Shown here piece by piece: positions 14,497 to 24,789 of a DNA stretch of 64,000 bases (the first letter of the stretch is position 1; each line of letters begins with the position of its first letter). Both the position numbers and the translations under genes were made by a program. Below the pieces are notes generated by a model. It worked only from the letters and a program-made list of their open reading frames with translations, was not told where the DNA came from and did not search any database. Source of the DNA: Ceratodon purpureus (Eukaryota; Streptophyta; Bryopsida; Pseudoditrichales; Ditrichaceae); contig CM026429.1 in the NCBI GenBank assembly GCA_014871385.1, positions 9,605,075 through 9,669,074 of the forward strand. The letters run 5' to 3'.

Positions 14497-14505
14497 ATAT
14501 ATATA
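14497..14505 (+). promoter_or_regulatory. Candidate TATA box for the SCARECROW-like gene
   Basis: The nine bases atatatata sit about 800 bp before the start codon, in a locally GC-richer stretch. If used, transcription would start near 14530 and leave a leader of about 770 nt with several upstream ATGs, or one shortened by an unseen intron. This is a position-based guess only. Confidence 0.3.
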
Positions 14506-15299
14506 CTTACAGTTTTGCAGAAAGGAATGAGTAGTAGTACTGCTAGATAAGGAGAACTTGGAGAGAAACAGTTTCGAGGGTTTCATCAGCTTCTAGGTTA
14601 TAAGTGCGCCGTGAGAAAACGAGCTTCTTGTTGTTGTCGAAGAACGTGAAGTGAAGGAGACTTGTCTTTTTCTATCCTAGGAGATTAGTACTCCAGTTTG
14701 CACCATAGGTTGAAATTTTGGTTCTACTGGATCGAAGAACTATAGAACTTTCGGAAGACTAGATGATTTTGAGTTTCTGTGGATACTTTTAATTGCTGGT
14801 CGTCGTTAGGATTCTGTCGGAGACAAAGTCATTTAGGAATATTTCTTGTGTAACGGTCGATCAACCCTTCTCAGCTTTACTGGGTACAAACTCCTGGGAG
14901 AAGAAAACTTCTGCTGTCTCTTTGACATACTCCATAGATGTGTGACCGTCGTTCCTTGAGTCTTCACCCGATCAAGTTGGTCGAGCCGTACAAATTTTTT
15001 CCTTCGATGAGTGGACTTGAGAGGAGCACCGGTAGAAGTAGTACTCTTCAAGCGTTCCAGAACCATTAGAAAGTACCAATGGGGTTCCAAATAAACGCAT
15101 AACATGGTGACAATAAGGTTTAACTGATACATGATGACGCTTAGAGAATGGACGAAGAGAAGCACTGCCTAAACTTGGTACCGTAACACGGAGTTGCAGA
15201 AATTACCTTCAGAGCAACACAGACATCAAACTAATCATTAGTGACAGATATGTTGCGGCTTTGGTGATCGATGTTGAATGAATTTCCGGAACGGCGAGC

Positions 15300-18023
15300 A
15301 TGGCTTTGGTGTGTCCGAATCCCAGAGAGAGACTAGGCCCGGCGACAACAGTACTACCCGGAGCTGTAGGTGCCTGCACACATTATGTTGATCTGCCTGG
15401 TTTCAGAAATACTAGTATTAGCGGAGGTGAGTCGCGGATGACGGATCATCATCACCACAGCTTGCGGAATCCTTGCCACAGCTGCTCCGAGGCAGGTGGG
15501 CGTGATGACAGAAGAGTACTAGAAGCTCATATCAGGGGGAGCCAGCAAGTTGATGATCATGCTGGAAGTAGTCATTTGCCGGACTTGGACTTTACGGTCG
15601 GGTCGAAGTGGAACTCCAATTCCATCCCACCGTCGGTCCCCATTTCTTCATGGTCATCGTACATGACTTCAAGTTCCGGTTCTTTTCCGACAAGTTCGAC
15701 CGACTGGGCAGTCCCTAGTTTGGGTGCACCGTTTCCAGGCTCCGATGTCGCCTCATTTCATGCGGATCTTGGGTCTGGGTTATCGCCTAACAATTTTTCG
15801 GGTGGGCTCCCTCTTCAAATACAAGCCGGCAGCAGTGGTGGCAGCTTCTTCGCGAGTGGCCAGGTGCAACAGATGACATACCAAAACCAGCAAACCCTGA
15901 TAAATACGGTGACGCCACGGGACAGCTGGGAGAAGATCGAAGACGCCGCCGGCCCTTCGACTCATCAGCATCAGATGCAGATGCCGGCACAGTACGAAAA
16001 CCCGATGCACGGAAGTAGCGTTTATACGAGTTACGGTGCAGGTGGTCAGAGTGCGAGGGAGGATGTGAAGGACCAGTTCGCCACCATGGACGAGGACAGC
16101 GTATCGCAGTGGGTGGACGTGATGATCACCGAGATGATGGAAGCCATGCCCGGGGTGCCAATCGAGCATTTATTTACCAACTTATCGGAGGTGCTCGCGC
16201 CATGCAATGTACAGATCGAAAGAGTCATCGGATCTCGCTTCCAATCCCTCTTCGGCGCGGGGGCACCTGGAGTAGTACGAAGCCAGAATTTAATTCCGCC
16301 CCCAGGGCCGTCGCGAGCTGGGAAGAGGTCCCGCGACAAATGCGACGTTAACGCTCACCCTGCGCACAATGCCGACCAATGGGGATCGCTGCGAAACGTC
16401 GATTCACCTCGAACATCAACGTTTCATGCTGCGGGCGCGCGTACTCATGTCATGGGATCGCAGTCTCCTGCTCCTCCGCAGGCTCGGGAGACGGAGCTTC
16501 TCTACGCAAGATCACAAACCAACGTCCAAACAATTGACAACCTGCAGCTGTCACTGGAGCCTGCCGATGAGCGCAACCTTCGGCACTTGCACTCAGCCGA
16601 TCAATTCGCTCATCAAGTGCACCGAGATTCGCCGAAATTGAACTCGCTTCACCACCAGTACCATCACCAGCATCAGCAGCAACAGTCACACCAGCTGCCT
16701 CACCATCGTCAGCTTGGAGCCAAACCTGTGCCCACATTTCCTCACGACTTCACAAGTACACAATCCGCCGTTGCCGCGCAATATCCATCGCATTCCGTCA
16801 CCAGGGGTTACCAGGGCATAGCCGCCCCTTCCATATCGCCCCACAACGCACCTGAAGCCCGTGCAGCGCCCAGAATTGCACCTCGACCGCAAACTGAAGC
16901 CGCCGTTTCAAACGTCAGCGATGAAGAAGGTCTACAGCTTCTGGCGCTCCTTCTGCAGTGCGCGGAAGCCGTTTCAGCCGACAATTACGAAGAGGCCAAC
17001 ACAATCCTACCCCAGTTGAGTGAGCTGGCTACGCCTTACGGAACTTCAGTTCAAAGAGTGGTGGCATATTTCGCCGAAGGCATGGCGTCACGGTTGGTGA
17101 CGTCGTGTCTAGGTATGTGCTCCCCACTGCCAGGAAAACAGCTCGTCAGCAACCAGAACTTCGTCTCTGCAATCCAGGTATTCAATGAAATCTGCCCGTT
17201 CGTAAAATTCTCTCACTTTACCGCGAATCAGGCTATAACCGAGGCGTTCGAGGGTATGAATAATGTCCACATTATCGACATCGACATAATGCATGGGCTG
17301 CAGTGGCCTGGTTTGTTTCACATCTTAGCGAAGCGACCCGGTGGACCGCCCCACGTCCATATCACAGGCCTTGGCACCTCAGTGGAGACGCTAGAAGCGA
17401 CTGGGAAACGGTTGATCGACTTCGCTGCGAGTCTCCGTATTTCGTTCGAGTTCACAGCTGTGGCAGACAAGATCGGCAACGTTGACCCGGCATCGTTGAA
17501 AGTGGAGTATCAGGACGCGCTTGCAGTGCACTGGATGCACCACTCGCTATACGACGTCACAGGCTCAGACCCTGAGACGCTGAGCTTGATCCAGAAGCTG
17601 GCGCCCAAGGTCATCACGGTGGTGGAGCAGGACCTGCGCCACGGCGGGACGTTCTTGAGCAGATTTGTTGAAGCATTACACTACTACTCCGCGCTGTTCG
17701 ATTCGCTGGGAGCGAGCTACCCCAGTGACAGTGCGGAGCGGCACATGGTAGAGCAGCAGCTGCTGTCGTGCGAGATCAAGAACATTCTGGCCGTTGGGGG
17801 CCCGGCGCGTACAGGCCAGGTGAAGTTCGAGCATTGGCTAGACGAGCTCAGCAAGGCGGGATTCAAGCCTGTTCCGTTGAGTGGCAAGGCAGCCCACCAG
17901 GCTGCGCTCTTGCTGGGGCTCTACCCTTGCGAGGGCTATACTTTGCTGGAGCACCGCGGTACTCTCAAACTCGGGTGGAAGGATCTTTGTCTGTTTACTG
18001 CTTCCGCATGGACCTGTGAGTAG
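15300..18023 (+). CDS. SCARECROW-type GRAS transcription factor
   Basis: Single-exon frame of 907 residues. GRAS proteins are nuclear transcriptional regulators. SCARECROW directs asymmetric cell division and radial patterning in flowering plants, and its moss orthologues are less well defined. The C-terminal GRAS domain covers about residues 540-907. It has a leucine-rich region starting [20 protein letters not shown], a VHIID motif near 655 ([20 protein letters not shown]), a PFYRE-like block ([20 protein letters not shown]) near 790, and a C-terminal SAW motif ending LFTASAW. These blocks are nearly those of SCARECROW itself, not SCL3, DELLA or SHR. A second SCR-specific block near 267-310 ([24 protein letters not shown]) supports the assignment. 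The rest of the N-terminal half is low complexity, with a His/Gln-rich run near 447-470. Flowering-plant SCR usually has an intron and is shorter, whereas this gene is uninterrupted. The start is the first ATG of the open frame. Confidence 0.93.
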   Translation: MALVCPNPRERLGPATTVLPGAVGACTHYVDLPGFRNTSISGGESRMTDHHHHSLRNPCHSCSEAGGRDDRRVLEAHIRGSQQVDDHAGSSHLPDLDFTVGSKWNSNSIPPSVPISSWSSYMTSSSGSFPTSSTDWAVPSLGAPFPGSDVASFHADLGSGLSPNNFSGGLPLQIQAGSSGGSFFASGQVQQMTYQNQQTLINTVTPRDSWEKIEDAAGPSTHQHQMQMPAQYENPMHGSSVYTSYGAGGQSAREDVKDQFATMDEDSVSQWVDVMITEMMEAMPGVPIEHLFTNLSEVLAPCNVQIERVIGSRFQSLFGAGAPGVVRSQNLIPPPGPSRAGKRSRDKCDVNAHPAHNADQWGSLRNVDSPRTSTFHAAGARTHVMGSQSPAPPQARETELLYARSQTNVQTIDNLQLSLEPADERNLRHLHSADQFAHQVHRDSPKLNSLHHQYHHQHQQQQSHQLPHHRQLGAKPVPTFPHDFTSTQSAVAAQYPSHSVTRGYQGIAAPSISPHNAPEARAAPRIAPRPQTEAAVSNVSDEEGLQLLALLLQCAEAVSADNYEEANTILPQLSELATPYGTSVQRVVAYFAEGMASRLVTSCLGMCSPLPGKQLVSNQNFVSAIQVFNEICPFVKFSHFTANQAITEAFEGMNNVHIIDIDIMHGLQWPGLFHILAKRPGGPPHVHITGLGTSVETLEATGKRLIDFAASLRISFEFTAVADKIGNVDPASLKVEYQDALAVHWMHHSLYDVTGSDPETLSLIQKLAPKVITVVEQDLRHGGTFLSRFVEALHYYSALFDSLGASYPSDSAERHMVEQQLLSCEIKNILAVGGPARTGQVKFEHWLDELSKAGFKPVPLSGKAAHQAALLLGLYPCEGYTLLEHRGTLKLGWKDLCLFTASAWTCE

Positions 18024-20462
18024 TGCGATGTAAGATATCAAATTTGAAGTTTCCGAAGCTAGCTCTAGATCATTACAGACAATGAGTTTTGGTCAGTCAT
18101 GTGCAGAAATTAGGATAATTTCAAGGTTTAGTCGCGATTGGTCTACAGTGGTGATAGGTTGCTGGACCATTGGTTGGTGGCTACAGGTGACCCTTAATGC
18201 TTTGAAACGTTGCCCCGAACAGGTAAAAGTGGGTTATTCATCAATTTAAATTATATCATACACTTTTTTGATAAATATTAGTCTGTATATCACATATGCA
18301 CATACCGCTGGGAGTACATATTTCTTTCCTGAGACTACCGATCGAATCGGCTGTCGATGTCCTCCTGTTGTGGCTTTGTACCTTATGCACACTTTAACTG
18401 TAGAAGATTGAAATTCTGTTTCTTGTGAAATAGTAAATCACGTGGATATTGCTATTTGTAGAGGACTCGTTTCTGTCATATCATATTGATTAATTAGCGG
18501 ACTTTGAGCAGTACAGTAACTATGAGATATTAGTTATTAGGTTTTCTCCGTGTGGTATGAGGTGGTTGAAATTTCGTGATAGAAGTATGCAGTTGATGCA
18601 AATTGAAATCATGAAGAATGATCAAAAGAGGCTATAATTAGCTTGCTTGATAGGGTGATAATACTCACTGCAAATTCCTTAGTCAGGGAGATCGAGCTAT
18701 CGTGTGTAGATTGTTCCATAACTATTTACCAGACTTCTGTAGCTATAATGGAATCGGGAGTTCCTTCAGAATATAGAAAAAAAGTTTAGTATGCATGAAA
18801 TTTTGGCCGAAGTATTGTCAGTTTCCAATCATAAAAGTGGTTGGAATCTCTTTAGCCCCGTGATTAAAGTTGTGGCCGCTTTGTACGTCATTCGATATTG
18901 TCTATCTACACTCCAACGAGTGCTTAATAGATCGATTGCTATATCTGTGGCAACTGTTTCAGAATTAACAGTCTAATTTCCTGCGCTGCACGCTCTTGAT
19001 GTTTTATATCAAATGCCTGAATCCATGAATGTAGGAAAGTGATGATGGTAAGGGCGTAATGTCTTCGCAAAGAATCGGACTCGAATAATGACTCTTGGAA
19101 ACCATTCACCTGTTCCGCGTCTACACTCCTTAAATGAAATGTTCCATGTTGGCACCATTGAAACTCTTCCACCGCTAGGTACTCAATTCACATTCTCATC
19201 ATTCTGAATAATGAGAGGATCCAATCAAACCCTCAACACAAAGATGCAAGCTCAGATCACTCATCAACACACATTGTCGCCACATAGTCTAACTTTGACC
19301 AGTAGTGTCTTACTTGAAGCGAACGAATACTAACTTCCAAGTTCCAACAATCTTGCAATCACCATTTGCATATACCGGTACATAGCTTTTGCTTATAAAC
19401 GCCGTGTCAATATTTAATGCAATACTCATGGTCGACGAACTCAAAACGACAGACCTCGAATTTACTGCAGCGCAAAACTTGGCTACTTTAACCGATAGCT
19501 TTTGATGTACTCACATCATGACCTTGAACTTGTAAAAACTACACCTGATTACTGTCTGGGACATAGTTGTTGATCATGCTCGAGTAGCTTGAAAGCGGAA
19601 TATGCTTCAGCGGTAATCGCCGGGATGGCAACTATTTGCAGCGGCCCCGCACAGGTGAGCGTCTGTAAAAGTCATTCTGGAGCTACTAAATTAATCCTAA
19701 AATCCAGTTTTTAACTTATTTTATTCTAGCCAATTCTTACTCAGTGTAGTTAACCCCTAAAGCATTTGGCCATAAAATCCCAAATTCTGCCTCAATTCTG
19801 CCCTGTTTTAGTTCATGGCAGAATTATGTTAATTCAAACGTATTTTAAAGAATCTAACCGTAGGATCTGGTACCTAACTTGTACATGTATATGTACACAA
19901 AATTTTACATTGTAACTCCTCGCTATTTGGAAGATGATTAGGTTTGAACTTGAGAGAAAAGTTTTTTTGGTACTGCCCGGCTGGGAGTATAAAACAACCA
20001 ATTTTTTGAGATCGTGTGGTTGGAAGCTCTTCAGTTTTGGATTCTAAAGTGAGTTGGGAGTATGCTTAAAAAAATTGAAGACAATGCAACACACAGAAGC
20101 ATTTGAAAACCACATTTTCAGTGACAGGAGTCAAATGAAAAGCATATACACTGGCTCTTTTTCCACACTACAAATGCCTAAGAAGATCATCTATTTTTTG
20201 AAATCCGAACGGTGTATACATGCATTTGTATGGAAAAGAAATTTTAGAGGAAAAAAATCAAAAATTAAATAAATCCAAAATAGATATGAATTTTACAGCA
20301 TATACTGTGGTTTAGGAGGAGAAAATGGTGAAGGAAAAATGGGTGACAAAGCTGTTCGAAAGTTTTTATACAACTTGGAATTTTGACTGAATATATCTAA
20401 AGATCCGTACGGTCAAACTTTACAAAACTTAGAATGTAGACTAATTGGATGGCTTTGAACAA
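18024..20462. other. Intergenic region between SCR and the retrotransposon
   Basis: No gene is recognised. The first few hundred bases are likely the SCR 3'UTR. The part from about 19.7 kb is AT-rich. It is framed by a weak inverted repeat whose right arm ends just before the retrotransposon breakpoint. Confidence 0.5.
19846..20422. repeat. Possible MITE-like element with imperfect terminal inverted repeats
   Basis: The left arm at 19846-19868 (taaagaatctaaccgtagga...) is the imperfect inverse of 20401-20422 (agatccgtacggtcaaactt...). The arms share a core of TAAAG, ACCGTA and GGATCT at roughly three quarters identity. The interior is AT-rich and non-coding. Target duplications were not found, so this stays a candidate. 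Confidence 0.25.
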
Positions 20463-20467
20463 GATCC

Positions 20468-22390
20468 TACGAGATTCACGACAAGGAGTTTTTAGCCATT
20501 GTCGACTCTTTCCAAGAGTGGCGTCACTTCCTCGAAGGAGCTCAACATCCAGTGACGGTCCACACCGATCACAAGAACCTTGAATACTTCATGTCTGCCA
20601 AGTTACTGAATCGACGACAAGCCCGTTGGAGTATATCGCTTTCGCGCTTCAACTTCGTCATCACGTACCGTCCCGGCTCTCAGCAAATTCGGTCCGACGC
20701 TCTTTCTCGACGAGCATACCTTGCACCTAAAGAAGGAGATGCAGCCTATGACCAGCAAAGGACTATCCTTATCAAGCCTGAACAACTCCAGCTGAAGACC
20801 TTGCGCACTACAACTTCCGTAGATGCATCTTTTCTCCAAGATATCCAAGTAAGTTTACAATCCGATCCTTTGGCCTTGAAACTTAAGAAGAATACACGTA
20901 TCTCCAATTCAGGAGGCTTTGCAAGTCCGGACGCCCAAGTCCCTCATTCGGAGGTTATAGATTCGGAATCCCCGAATCAACCTACTTCCAGTTCACGGAT
21001 TTCTAGATCACGTGAGACTCCCCAAGACGATGCTGATCCAAGATTCCAGTTCAAAGATGGGCTATTATACTATCAGGGATTACTTTATGTCCCTGAAGGC
21101 CCCTGCCGACTTCAAGTGCTCCAGTCCCGACACGACTTTCCATCGGCAGGACATTTTGGCTACAACAAGACCATGGAGCTGATATCCAGAGACTTTTGGT
21201 GGCCACAAATGTGGAAAACCGTGAAGGATTATGTCACAACGTGTGACACCTGCTCTAGATCCAAGATCCCTCGTCATCGGCCATATGGGTTACTTCAACC
21301 GTTGCCGATTCCAGAAGCCCCATGGACATCCATATCCATGGATTTTATTGTGGATCTCCCACCATCCAAGACCTTTGATTCAATCTTTGTTGTTGTTGAC
21401 CGCCTCACCAAGATGGCACACTTCATTCCGTGCCACAAGACTGTGACCGGTGAAGAGACAGCAAGACTTTTTGTAAACAACATCTACAGACTCCATGGCC
21501 TGCCTAACGACATCATCTCTGACCGCGGCACGCAATTCACATCCAAGTTTTGGCAATCATTATTCAAGATTCTAGGTGTTGAGATCAAGTTGTCTTCAGC
21601 ATACCATCCTCAGACTGATGGCCAAACCGAGCGCGTCAATCAAGTGTTGGAGCAGTACCTGCGTTGCACCATCAACTATCATCAAGATAACTGGGTGGAC
21701 TTGTTGCCGCTTGCCGAGTTTGCTTACAACAACACATTGCAAGGGTCTACTCAACAGACCCCCTTCTTTGCAAACCACGGTCGTCATCCAAGGTTTGATC
21801 AATTCAACTTGAACATTTCTGAAAATCCCGCTGCTGCTGAGCTTGCTACCCGATTATCTGATATTCAGAAAGAGATGAAGCAGAGCCTCATTGAAGCCCA
21901 ACAACATCAGAAGACCAACGCCGATAAGTCTCGCAAGGATCATCCTCAGATCTCTGTTGGAGACAAGGTATGGCTACTTCGTCGGAACTTGAAGACTCGA
22001 CGGCCATCTGACAAACTTGACTACCGCCGCCTTGGACCATTCCCAGTGGTCAAGCAAATCAATAAGGTGGCCTACCGGTTGGAGTTACCTGCCTCTATGA
22101 AGATCCACCCCGTATTCCATGTCTCTCTCCTCGAGCCATATAAAGAGTCAACATTACCAGGTAGAGTTCAAGAACCCCCTCCTGCAATTGAAATTGAAGG
22201 AGATGAAGAATTTGAAGTCTCGGAGATTCTGGACTCTCGCATCCACCGTCGACGGCTAGAATACCTTGTGCATTGGCATGGCTATGACATCAGCGAAAGA
22301 ACCTGGGAACCTGCCTCAAACCTTCAGAATGCCCCTGAAATGATTCAGGAGTTTCATCGGCAGTATCCTCAAAAACCAAGAAACATTTGA
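20468..22390 (+). pseudogene. Retrotransposon pol fragment: RNase H, integrase, chromodomain
   Basis: The frame is open for about 640 codons with no stops but lacks its natural start. An in-frame GTG at 20552 is probably not a true initiator. The fragment enters at YEIHDKEFLAIV and continues through the RNase H end (HTDHKNLEYF, RPGSQQIRSDALSRR). Counting from 20552, the integrase zinc-binding region (HDFPSAGHFG ... CDTCSRSK) precedes a catalytic core with Asp264 (SMDFIVDLP), Asp324 (SDRGTQF) and Glu360 (TDGQTERVNQ). This gives the classic D,D(35)E spacing. A chromodomain follows at about 552-604 (LEYLVHWHGYDISERTWEP). Such chromodomains can steer integration toward modified histones. The intact frame suggests a fairly young copy or recent loss of its left part. 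Confidence 0.92.
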
Positions 22391-22810
22391 GTTCAATGCG
22401 TTTAGACCGCCACCAGCACCAAGTTCAGTGCCTTTCCATTGGTGCAGGTGCAGATGCAGAGACTTTGAACTAAAACGGTGGTGGTATCGACGAGGTGACG
22501 ACGCACTTGTCTAGCTCAGTTTTGCGGGGACAGGCCTTCGAACTCACGTCGGCCGAAAGTATGATAGGATTGCGATCGCCACCTCGCCGATGTCTCATGT
22601 TGCCAGCCCAAGGGTCTTATACCAGTCCACAGCTCTCTTGCCCGACGACGACCGCATGACTTTCTTGCCGCCAGCGCCGACATTTGATTTAACGGTATTC
22701 CGTACCATGTAAATTCTTCTTTTTTGTCCTGTTCACGTGAATCCCTCGTGAACATTCTTGTTTCCTGTCTTATTACTGGTTTACAGAGAAACTCGTGGAA
22801 CTCGTTCCTT
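22391..22810 (+). other. Non-coding 3' part of the retrotransposon
   Basis: This stretch lies between the pol stop and the polypurine tract. A short stem (GCACCAA at 22416-22422 against TTGGTGC at 22439-22445) is visible just after the stop. No extra gene is evident. Confidence 0.5.
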
Positions 22811-22820
22811 GAAGGGGGGG
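22811..22820 (+). other. Polypurine tract (plus-strand primer site)
   Basis: The ten purines gaaggggggg directly abut the first base of the LTR, as expected for the primer of plus-strand DNA synthesis in an LTR retrotransposon. The tract fixes the LTR start at 22821. Confidence 0.85.
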
Positions 22821-22959
22821 TGATGTCACGGACGTGCCATACCGGACTTCATCCACGCCCCACGAGTTTACCGTGGGACCTATACCGATTCCGCAACACG
22901 GAAGCTTCTCAAGAGCTTTCCCAAAGAGCGGTGGCTAAGCGTGCTTAGATGCTATTAGT

Positions 22960-23222
22960 TTCTAGAAGGTTCTACATGCTTCTACTACTTTCTAGAACCT
23001 TCCACTAGTTTCCGGAAGCTTCCACAAGCTTCCTTGTAGTTCTAGTAGTTTCTAGAAGCTTCTACAAGCTTCCTTATAGTTCTGGTAGCTTCCGGAAGCT
23101 TCTACAAGCTTCCGGAAGGTTCCATACGGATCCAATTGTTTCCGGAAGCTTCCATAAGCTTCCGGAAGATTCTGCTTGACCTTCTTAGATTCCGGAAGCT
23201 CCCATAAACTTCCGGAAGGTCC
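22960..23222 (+). promoter_or_regulatory. Array of heat-shock elements in the LTR U3
   Basis: Eight perfect TTCnnGAAnnTTC triplets start at 22960, 22990, 23010, 23050, 23090, 23110, 23140 and 23160. Near-matches with the last unit changed to TCC start at 23190 and 23210. Alternating TTC/GAA pentamers also fill much of the sequence between them. This is the consensus binding site of trimeric heat-shock factors. The last element lies about 60 bp before the TATA box, a normal promoter geometry. Heat induction is inferred, not shown. Confidence 0.75.
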
Positions 23223-23278
23223 TATGGATGCTTCCCAAGGTCTCTAGGACCTTTCTTCGGAAGTTTCCTCTAGCCTAG

Positions 23279-23287
23279 TATAAATAG
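23279..23287 (+). promoter_or_regulatory. TATA box of the LTR promoter
   Basis: TATAAATAG lies downstream of the heat-shock-element array. Transcription would begin near 23310, marking the U3/R border. Confidence 0.7.
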
Positions 23288-24231
23288 AGAGTCGAGGGCC
23301 ATTGCTCCTCACTCTCTTCAACACCAGTTGTACATACTCTTTCAGTTATCAATATCACTTCTAGTTTCCCCACTTCAAGTGTTATTCTGAGTCTTGTGTG
23401 AGGAATCCCCTCACTTCTAGTCTATTCTTGTCTCCCTTTAAGGTATCCCCTCGATTTAGTCCCTTGCTCTATCTTAGAGTTGCCGTCCGCAACAATGACC
23501 ACCAGATCCTCATAGTCTTGATGTCCTTCTTTCTAAAGAAAACGCATCTTCTTGTGGAAGTTCATTAAGCACTAATACTCCAATAATTTCTTCTCCATCT
23601 AATGTAATACGAAAAGTTACAAATTCCGTAGAATTAGCTAAGACTTTTTCAAAGTCAAATTCTTTTTACATCTCCTTATAACCAAACACTTTGTAAACCT
23701 ACACCATGATTTTGACACAATTAGAAACATCACATATTTTTTTGCGATATCTATGAATTGTAATTAATTTTTTTTTCGTCATCAGAATTGCAGCAACCGC
23801 AAATGGTGAGCATTTCACATGTTCTCTATCTTATACTTTCAACTTAGATTTCTCTCTTACATAAATTAAAGTAGCATGACTCAAAGGAACACTTCGGGCT
23901 ATGAGAATTCTTTGATGTAGCTTCCCAAAAGTAGATGCTTCCACCTGTTTGTCGGAGTTTAAGAAAACGCTACAAAAGACGCAACTGTAGTTTTCTTTAC
24001 ATGCATTTTAATTCAACATGGAAAACAATACACTTTAAAATTGTATTTTTTTTTTATGTATAATACATACAAAGCAACTACAAAATAAAAGCACCAAAAA
24101 TAAATAGAATCCGTAATTTTATAGGTCAGAAAAAGAGGGCAACATAACAATTATCAAAACACCAAAACAGGCAAAACAGTTGTTCTCAAAGTTATATCAA
24201 GGTTGTTGTCAAAGCTAAAATAAAACTATTG

Positions 24232-24478
24232 TCAAAGTTAAATTTTCATGGCACTTTGAAGCTTTGTATTATATGTAGTTGTATATGATTAAATGTAATA
24301 TAAAAACGTTGTTGATGATGCAAAACTAATGGAAAATGGAGTCAATTTACAATTCATTCGTATGGAAAAGAAAAGAAAATCTTTGTCCACAACTCCAATA
24401 GAACAGTAGAATTTCTTCCAAGATATAAATAAGTTTTAATGAATGAATACCAAATATTGATATGGATATCCACAAAAT
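24232..24478 (+). repeat. Diverged direct repeat, copy A
   Basis: About 247 bp that recurs at 24545-24789. Shared blocks include aattttcatgg, ttgtattatatgtagttgtatatgattaaatg, taaataagtttta and gtgaatga-like sequence, and tatccacaa at the end. The copies differ by scattered substitutions. No coding potential is seen. Confidence 0.75.
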
Positions 24479-24544
24479 CTAAATAATATTCCTTCCAAGT
24501 TTTTACTCCTTCAACAACATTGTTATATTCATTCTCAAATTGTT

Positions 24545-24789
24545 CTCAAAGGTAAATTTTCATGGTACTTCGAGGTTTTGTATTATATGTAGTTGTATAT
24601 GATTAAATGAAATACAAAAATGTTGTTAAGGATGAAAAACTTATGGAAAGTAGAATTTATTTACAATTTATTGCTAAAGAAAAAAAAAATCTTCCTTAAT
24701 CCATAAGTCCAATACAACCGTAGAATTCTTCTAAGGTATAAATAAGTTTTAGTGAATGAATATTAAATATTGATATAAATATCCACAAG
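24545..24789 (+). repeat. Diverged direct repeat, copy B
   Basis: Second copy of the unit at 24232-24478, in the same orientation and separated from it by about 65 bp. It holds the same landmarks in the same order. Confidence 0.75.

Larger units (their letters stand above)
20463..23494 (+). mobile_element. 5'-truncated Ty3/gypsy chromovirus LTR retrotransposon
   Basis: The copy begins abruptly inside the RNase H region of pol, near 20463-20468. It continues through integrase and chromodomain to a stop at 22390. A non-coding stretch follows, then a purine tract (gaaggggggg, 22811-22820), and immediately after it one LTR that starts TGATG and ends CAACA. The order RNase H-integrase-chromodomain is typical of Ty3/gypsy chromoviruses. 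Gag, protease, most of reverse transcriptase, the primer-binding site and the 5' LTR are absent, so this copy cannot be autonomous. No target-site duplication can be defined because the left end is missing. Confidence 0.9.
22821..23494 (+). repeat. Solo 3' LTR of the chromovirus, about 674 bp
   Basis: The LTR starts TGATGTCACG right after the purine tract and most likely ends GTCCGCAACA at 23494. The left boundary is firm; the right one is judged from the CA end and could shift by a few bases. U3 contains a dense array of heat-shock-type pentamers (22960-23222) followed by a TATA box at 23279. R/U5 covers roughly the last 190 bp. No second LTR is present in the window. Confidence 0.8.

Noticed and set aside
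15780..16339. Antisense open frames of 129 and 97 codons inside the SCR gene
   Set aside because: They lie wholly within a GC-rich conserved coding region on the other strand and have no family features.
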